Source: Candidatus Electronema nielsenii
GTDB taxonomy: Bacteria > Desulfobacterota > Desulfobulbia > Desulfobulbales > Desulfobulbaceae
Direction: 5' to 3'
DNA length: 41,746 bases
NCBI GenBank assembly: GCA_026122915.1
Contig: JAGIXO010000004.1
Location: 1-41,746 of the forward strand
Both the position numbers and the translations under genes were made by a program. The notes under the pieces were generated by a model. It ran no database searches, was not told where the DNA came from, and was given only the letters and a program-made list of their open reading frames with translations. This document shows positions 39,387 to 41,746 of the stretch, piece by piece; within the stretch, counting starts at the first letter, position 1; the number at the start of each line of letters is the position of its first letter.

Positions 39387-40380
39387 GATGAGATGCCTCC
39401 TGTGTATGGGTTGAAGTTGGGCGCGACGCGTTGTTCATGGCCTTAATTCCATCATAGAGTGATTTGCCGCCTGCAAACGCCAGAATGCCAATGACCATCC
39501 AGCGGATGAACGAGGGCTTGGCGACTTTCAAAATCCGCACACCCACAAAAGAACCGAGCATAATACCAATCAGCGAAGGCGCTACCAGCATCGGAATAAC
39601 TGCGCCGTTGTTCAGATAAACCCAAGCGGCAGAGGTGTCGGTGATCGACAATAAGAATTTGCTGGTAGCAACGCTGATCTTGAGCGGCGCACCCATCATC
39701 AGGTTCAGCACCGGCACGTTGGCCCAGCCTGCGCCCAGACCAAACATGCCCGCCATTACGCCGATGATGATGAAGGTCAGCAATCCAGGAATGGTGCGGT
39801 GAATTTGCCAGTTCATGGTTTTATCCGGGGACTGGTAGATGCCGTAAATCCCCAACGCAGTGGACAGTGCGTCAGCCTTGGGCACATCCGGGAAATCGGA
39901 TTTTTTCGCCGTAAACATGATCACTACGATGCCCAAAATGGTTACGCCCAGCAGCAGTTTGACGATGTGGGCAGGCAGAGCCAAGCCGAACATCGCCCCA
40001 ACGATAGCGCAGGACGAGGCAACCAAGGCGACCGGCATGGCAAGTCGGAGGCTGGCCAAGTTGGCTTTGAGCAGACCTGGCCCAGCAGCTAATGCACCGG
40101 AAAGGGCCACCAGCAGGCCAGCTCCGCGCACAAAATCAATGTGAAAAGGGAAAAAGCCGCCGATGATTGGCACATACAGCACACCGCCGCCGACACCGCC
40201 CAGCACCGCGATGATGCCCATGAAAAAAGTCACGACCAGCAGCAGCAAAGGCATGACCCACCACGCAGTTGCGTCTGCTGGGGCTGCTGCTGCCCACGAT
40301 GTGACCGGACTGGCCAGCAACAAAGCTGCCAGTACGGCGAAGCCCGCTCTTAGGCTTCCAGTGAATCTGTTTTCCTTCAT
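39376..40380 (-). CDS. TSUP (TauE/SafE) family permease
   Basis: A 334-residue inner-membrane protein of the family that exports sulfite, sulfoacetate or other sulfur/organic anions. ATG 40380 is preceded by AGGAGAGAAGG; an upstream in-frame start at 40482 would add 34 residues without features. A signal-like first hydrophobic segment (about 10-30) is followed by about eight more. Family motifs are GGVGGGVLYVPII (helix 2) and LGAGWANVPVLNLMMGAPLKISVATSKFLL in the second half. The small membrane protein downstream overlaps it. With a sulfur-cycling host, sulfite or thiosulfate efflux is a reasonable guess, but the substrate is not shown. Confidence 0.88.
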   Translation of the reverse strand: MKENRFTGSLRAGFAVLAALLLASPVTSWAAAAPADATAWWVMPLLLLVVTFFMGIIAVLGGVGGGVLYVPIIGGFFPFHIDFVRGAGLLVALSGALAAGPGLLKANLASLRLAMPVALVASSCAIVGAMFGLALPAHIVKLLLGVTILGIVVIMFTAKKSDFPDVPKADALSTALGIYGIYQSPDKTMNWQIHRTIPGLLTFIIIGVMAGMFGLGAGWANVPVLNLMMGAPLKISVATSKFLLSITDTSAAWVYLNNGAVIPMLVAPSLIGIMLGSFVGVRILKVAKPSFIRWMVIGILAFAGGKSLYDGIKAMNNASRPTSTHTQEASHHGK

Positions 40381-40704
40381 ACCTTCTCTCCTTACAGTAT
40401 GTTTAAAAATGAAACAGCTGTTGAAAAATTCAACAACAGAAAACGAAGACAACTCATAGAGGCACAAAAAAGACACGGGCAATTATATGAATATAAAGGC
40501 AAAAGTTTAAATTCATCTTCGATCGTGGTACTGCTATCAGCATCGACAGGATAATGGAGTCAATAAAAAAATGAAAGTCAATAAAAAAATGCGGGCAGAA
40601 GCAGCTTCTGCGGCTTGCTATTTTTTGCAACGGTGTTAAGATGACGAGAAACTTTGCATTGAGCAAAGACTTTCTTTTCAAACAGATACAGAAAGGAGAC
40701 GGCT
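40381..40704. other. Intergenic region with an 18-nt direct repeat and a palindrome
   Basis: This 324-nt divergent gap has no convincing gene. GTCAATAAAAAAATG occurs at 40559-40573 and again at 40577-40591 (18-nt period). GCAGAAG (40595-40601) and CTTCTGC (40605-40611) form a perfect palindrome with a 3-nt centre, followed by a T6 run (40621-40626). These lie within 150 nt upstream of the universal stress gene and could be its regulatory region. Confidence 0.45.
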
Positions 40705-41559
40705 ATGAGCGGACGGCTGATTGGGCAAGCAGAAGTCATCGCATTGGCAACGGACGGGTCTTCCTACACGGACGGAGCGGTGCAGGAGGCAATTTTTTTG
40801 GCCCAGACCTGCGGCGCAAAGATTGTGGTGCTGAATGTCATCCCTATTGATTCAGAATCAATGATGGGTGCGTACACATTCTCCGCAGGAATGAGCGAGG
40901 AAATCAAGAGCCATGTAGATAACGTCAGCAAGATGGCCAAAGACCACGGCATCGAGTGCGATGTGGTCGTTGAGGAGTCCTTTCAGCCGGATAAAGCCAT
41001 TGTCGAGTTAGCTCGCCAGCACAAGGCAGATATCCTCATTATGGGTCGGCACGGCAGAAGAGGGTTGCTCAAGCTGTTGGTGGGTAGCATGACCGCCAAA
41101 GTGATTGGTCACGGATTCCCTCGTGTGCTGGTAGTGCCTAAAGATTTCACCCTCGGCGGCGAGAGAATTCTGGTTGCAGTTGATGGCTCGGTAGCCAGCG
41201 ATATGGCTGCGGAAGAAGCGATCGATATGGGAATGCACTGTTCCAATTTAAAGGAAATCTATGTGCTTTCTGTGACTTCTTCCGAGGAAGGTCTTGATCA
41301 GGCCAAAGAATTAACTGAAGCAATTTGCAAGAAAGGACAAGGAAAGGCCCAGCAGGTGACCTTTCATCCGCTTGCTGTAGTTGGCAAACATGCGTCGGAG
41401 ATTATTGCGGCGCAGGCTCTGGAAAACAAGGTTGATATGATCTTGGTGGGAGGACACGGCAAGGGTTTGAGCAAGCTCCTCATGGGCCATGTCACCGAAA
41501 AGGTTATCGGCAAGGCACACTGCGCCGTACTGGTGATAGAAAAGAAAGAAGGCGAATAA
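40705..41559 (+). CDS. Tandem universal stress protein (UspA)
   Basis: A 284-residue cytosolic protein made of two Usp domains in tandem. AAAGGAG lies 6 nt before the ATG. The first domain runs from EVIALATDGSSYTDGAV to about 150 with the ATP-binding loop GRHGRRGLLKLLVGSMTAKVI split across GxxG and GS, and the second from ERILVAVDGSVASD to the end with GGHGKGLSKLLMGHVTEKVI, where the second Ser/Thr is replaced by His. Usp proteins bind ATP and help cells survive starvation, oxidants or redox shifts. It is a single gene with its own divergent promoter region. Confidence 0.9.
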   Translation: MSGRLIGQAEVIALATDGSSYTDGAVQEAIFLAQTCGAKIVVLNVIPIDSESMMGAYTFSAGMSEEIKSHVDNVSKMAKDHGIECDVVVEESFQPDKAIVELARQHKADILIMGRHGRRGLLKLLVGSMTAKVIGHGFPRVLVVPKDFTLGGERILVAVDGSVASDMAAEEAIDMGMHCSNLKEIYVLSVTSSEEGLDQAKELTEAICKKGQGKAQQVTFHPLAVVGKHASEIIAAQALENKVDMILVGGHGKGLSKLLMGHVTEKVIGKAHCAVLVIEKKEGE

Positions 41560-41746
41560 GCAGAAAAGTAAGCAGCGGGTCAGAGCCGCTGTCATTACAA
41601 CGCGTTACCCCAGCCAGTAGACCTCTTGCATAAGTCATACACAATCAATTGTTCGCTCCATGTTATATAGTGTTTCAGTTTTTAGATCGTCTTGAAAACC
41701 GTCTCAACGCAAACGCTTAAACTCTTGATGCCGTCGTCAGCTATTT
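41560..41746. other. Window end: no gene; possible insertion-sequence edge
   Basis: Nothing is convincingly coded here. AGACCTCTTGCATAAGTC near 41619-41636 has the look of an IS-end inverted repeat, and on the minus strand an open frame enters from the window edge and stops at 41682 (reading ...ADDGIKSLSVCVETVFKTI). This could be a transposase C-terminus but is too short to identify. Confidence 0.25.

Noticed and set aside
40611..40629. Sigma54 promoter before the Usp gene
   Set aside because: The GG and GC elements are 13 nt apart instead of 10.
40454..40681. Minus-strand ORF of 75 residues in the usp intergenic region
   Set aside because: Its FFID repeats simply reflect the A-rich direct repeat, it has no ribosome-binding site, and it overlaps probable promoter elements.

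Overview
The window reads as a chromosomal segment of a Gram-negative, anaerobic or sulfur-cycling bacterium. A Desulfobacterota lineage, most likely Desulfobulbaceae or a relative such as the cable bacteria, fits best. The grounds are the hemL-atpZ-atpI order, a DUF3786 protein with a corrinoid-protein-type Fe-S motif, a multiheme cytochrome c, a BamD/Pal/Skp/lipoprotein envelope set, and a tRNA-Ser, SRP RNA, dnaX, ybaB order. This is inferred from gene content and order only; no rRNA or other marker is present.

Layout. 1-1825 (minus): hemL, atpZ and a partial atpI, probably the head of the F-ATPase operon, driven by a near-consensus promoter with a long structured leader. 2082-4830 (plus, AT-rich): a restriction-modification pair followed by a coiled-coil protein with a J-domain HPD motif. 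4866-7037: a secreted Excalibur protein, a secreted thioredoxin-like protein, trxA and trxB. 7065-9731: bamD and a PilB/GspE-type ATPase. 9890-11059: a five-heme secreted cytochrome, convergent with a minus-strand arsR, ArsP-like permease and formate/nitrite channel group that has a clear operator. 13633-14443: tadA, tRNA-Ser(GGA) and SRP RNA. 14451-17985: an accessory island holding a small helical protein overlapping a STAND NTPase with TPRs, an inverted-repeat element, a nine-unit 23-nt repeat array and a Uma2-type nuclease. 17990-20068: dnaX with an A9 slippery run, and ybaB. 20073-25165 (minus): trpC-trpF, a second Uma2 gene, and a Tat-exported solute-binding protein paired with a sensor kinase. 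25298-28056: a TPR lipoprotein and a LolB-like lipoprotein. 28053-33223 (minus): an AMIN protein, a second 23-nt repeat array, a radical SAM enzyme, a hypothetical gene and alpha-glucan phosphorylase. 33441-38834 (plus): pal, skp, Fe-S/DUF3786, heptose kinase, yicC, a SAM methyltransferase, a RemA-like gene and gmk. 38946-40380 (minus): a small membrane protein and a TauE/SafE permease. 40705-41559: a tandem universal stress protein.

The most unusual content is in two places. First, the island between the SRP RNA and dnaX carries an overlapping gene pair. The C-terminus of the first product and the N-terminus of the second share a Gly/Ala-rich motif, the arrangement described for bacterial amyloid-signalling effector/NLR-like pairs, so it is a candidate defence or cell-death module. 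Second, two unrelated-looking intergenic arrays share a strict 23-nt period and the same internal architecture: short inverted arms around a 4-nt asymmetric NCTC core, with occasional units carrying the core in reverse.
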